In this document: positions 63,341-64,000 of the stretch, one piece after another
Layout: each line of letters opens with the position of its first letter
Position numbering within the stretch: the first letter of the stretch is position 1
Assembly: GCA_963728445.1 (NCBI GenBank)
Contig: CAVSJO010000006.1
Location: 1,054,001 to 1,118,000, forward strand
Direction: 5' to 3'
Length of the DNA: 64,000 bases
Origin: CAVSJO01 sp963728445
Lineage (GTDB): Bacteria; Gemmatimonadota; Gemmatimonadetes; Longimicrobiales; RSA9
Program-made: the position numbers and the translations under genes
Notes under the pieces: generated by a model
Databases searched by the model: none
What the model was told of the DNA's origin: nothing
The model's input: the letters and a program-made list of their open reading frames with translations, nothing else

Positions 63341-63889
63341 ATGCGTGTGTTGTCAGGACTCGCTCTCGCCGCGGCGCTTGCCGTGGTGGCGTGCGACAGC
63401 CCGGACTCGGTCACGGCGGCGACGGGGGCGGATCGGGTCGCCTCGCGAGCTGCATCCGAGGGAGTGGGAGACGCGGGGGGCGAGGTCGTTTTCGATCTTC
63501 GGAGCGCGAGCGGCAACGTCCTGACGGGTGAAGCCGGTGCACTGCGTGGGCTGAACGCGGGTGGATTCCCGTGGATCCTCCAGGGGGCGCGTGCGAGGCT
63601 GACGCGCGACGGCCGGCTGCGCGTCGAGGTTCGCGGGCTCGTGCTGGCGGACGCACCCAATCCGGCGCTGATCGGGACGAATCCAGTTCCGCAGTTCCGC
63701 GCGATCCTGAGCTGCCAGGTCGAATCCTCCGGGGGGTACACGATCGTGAACGTCCCGACGACCACGTTCGATGCCTCGACGTCGGGCGATGCTCGGATCG
63801 ACGCCCCGATCGAGGTGCCTCCTCGGTGTCTGGCGCCTGCGGTCTTCGTGACATCGCCGTCGAACCAATGGTTCGCGGTCACCGGATGA
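63341..63889 (+). CDS. Predicted lipoprotein of unknown function
   Basis: The 182-residue product has a signal and lipobox (AVVACDS). The mature part starts with an Ala/Ser-rich spacer, then a compact beta-rich domain (VVFDLRSASGNVLTGEAGAL, RLRVEVRGLVLADAPNPALIG, FRAILSCQVESSGG, CLAPAVFVTSPSNQWFAV). Two cysteines may form a disulfide. The pattern is reminiscent of CHRD-like or similar small secreted domains, but I do not recognise a family. GGGAG precedes the ATG. Confidence 0.65.
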   Translation: MRVLSGLALAAALAVVACDSPDSVTAATGADRVASRAASEGVGDAGGEVVFDLRSASGNVLTGEAGALRGLNAGGFPWILQGARARLTRDGRLRVEVRGLVLADAPNPALIGTNPVPQFRAILSCQVESSGGYTIVNVPTTTFDASTSGDARIDAPIEVPPRCLAPAVFVTSPSNQWFAVTG

Positions 63890-64000
63890 AGTTCGGCTCT
63901 CGACTGCTGAATCTGCGCCGGCGCGTTCGCGCGACGGTGCCCGGCCGGTGGGCGGCCGCGCGTCGTCACGACCTGTCCCGGCTGCTCGCCGGCCGGGCGC
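63886..64000 (+). CDS. Start of a further gene, cut by the window end
   Basis: An ATG overlapping the previous stop (ATGA) opens a frame that runs to the window edge without a stop. The first 38 residues are basic (MKFGSRLLNLRRRVRATVPG), like the cytoplasmic end of a membrane protein. Nothing more can be said. Confidence 0.35.
   Translation, partial: MKFGSRLLNLRRRVRATVPGRWAAARRHDLSRLLAGRA

Noticed and set aside
43569..64000. 23S, 5S or tRNA-Ala genes after tRNA-Ile
   Set aside because: Looked for conserved rRNA and tRNA landmarks; the space is filled by protein-coding genes and terminators.

Overview
The window is a high-GC, densely coding bacterial chromosome segment. It comes from a diderm: outer-membrane lipoproteins, a TolC-type channel, predicted beta-barrels and secreted peptidases are all present. 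The 16S rRNA gene, a permease of the ADOP family (described mainly from Acidobacteria and Gemmatimonadota), TPR proteins with a TolB/FlgO-like domain, DUF4837 and RicT genes, and a tandem pair of secreted amidohydrolases together suggest Gemmatimonadota or a close FCB-group relative. A search with the 16S gene would settle this. The content is mostly chromosomal housekeeping. There is no prophage, insertion sequence or CRISPR array.

Layout. 1-10 kb: the 3' end of a uvrA-family gene, an ADOP permease, a tiny lipoprotein, a translationally coupled pair of secreted amidohydrolases (the second lacks its metal ligands), a DPP-IV-type S9 peptidase, palindromic intergenic repeats and an SDR oxidoreductase. 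10-17 kb: gyrA coupled to a threonine dehydratase-like gene, then a polyprenol-kinase-like membrane protein, a P1-family (DmpA-like) peptidase, mtgA and a HAD phosphatase. 17-19.5 kb: an oxidative-folding island (DsbA-like, VKOR, small protein, second DsbA-like). 19.5-34.2 kb, all on the minus strand: DUF402, a repeat-rich lipoprotein, fadJ, a coiled-coil lipoprotein, an M23 peptidase, and the tight run DUF4837-dnaE-accA-ricT-metG. 34.4-40.9 kb: otsB, a cation/proton antiporter, a CDF zinc exporter, fabI, a frameshifted yjbQ and typA.

41-43.6 kb: an extremely acidic, tryptophan-punctuated small ORF with its own promoter, then a 16S rRNA gene with a separate strong promoter and its own intrinsic terminator, then a separately bounded tRNA-Ile(GAT). 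No 23S or 5S gene is found anywhere in the window, so this 16S gene is unlinked from its partners over at least 20 kb downstream.

43.6-56.7 kb: after a PAP2 phosphatase comes a co-directional copper/silver-type resistance locus: a Met-rich Ig-like lipoprotein, CusR/CusS-like two-component system, CusC-, CusB- and CusA-like tripartite pump, a PII-like protein, a SHOCT membrane protein, a methyltransferase and a CopB-type (CPH motif) P-type ATPase. Two promoters in this locus carry the same architecture: three YTTCAY repeats at exact 11-bp spacing followed 11 bp later by a -10 element. This is the strongest regulatory signal in the window and probably the binding site of the local response regulator.

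56.7-64 kb: a B12-binding radical SAM protein, an outer-membrane barrel, a TPR/TolB-like protein, a SufR-like Fe-S regulator divergent from a DUF4142/DoxX-like pair, a relic of an outer-membrane barrel gene, a lipoprotein, and the start of a further gene cut by the window edge.
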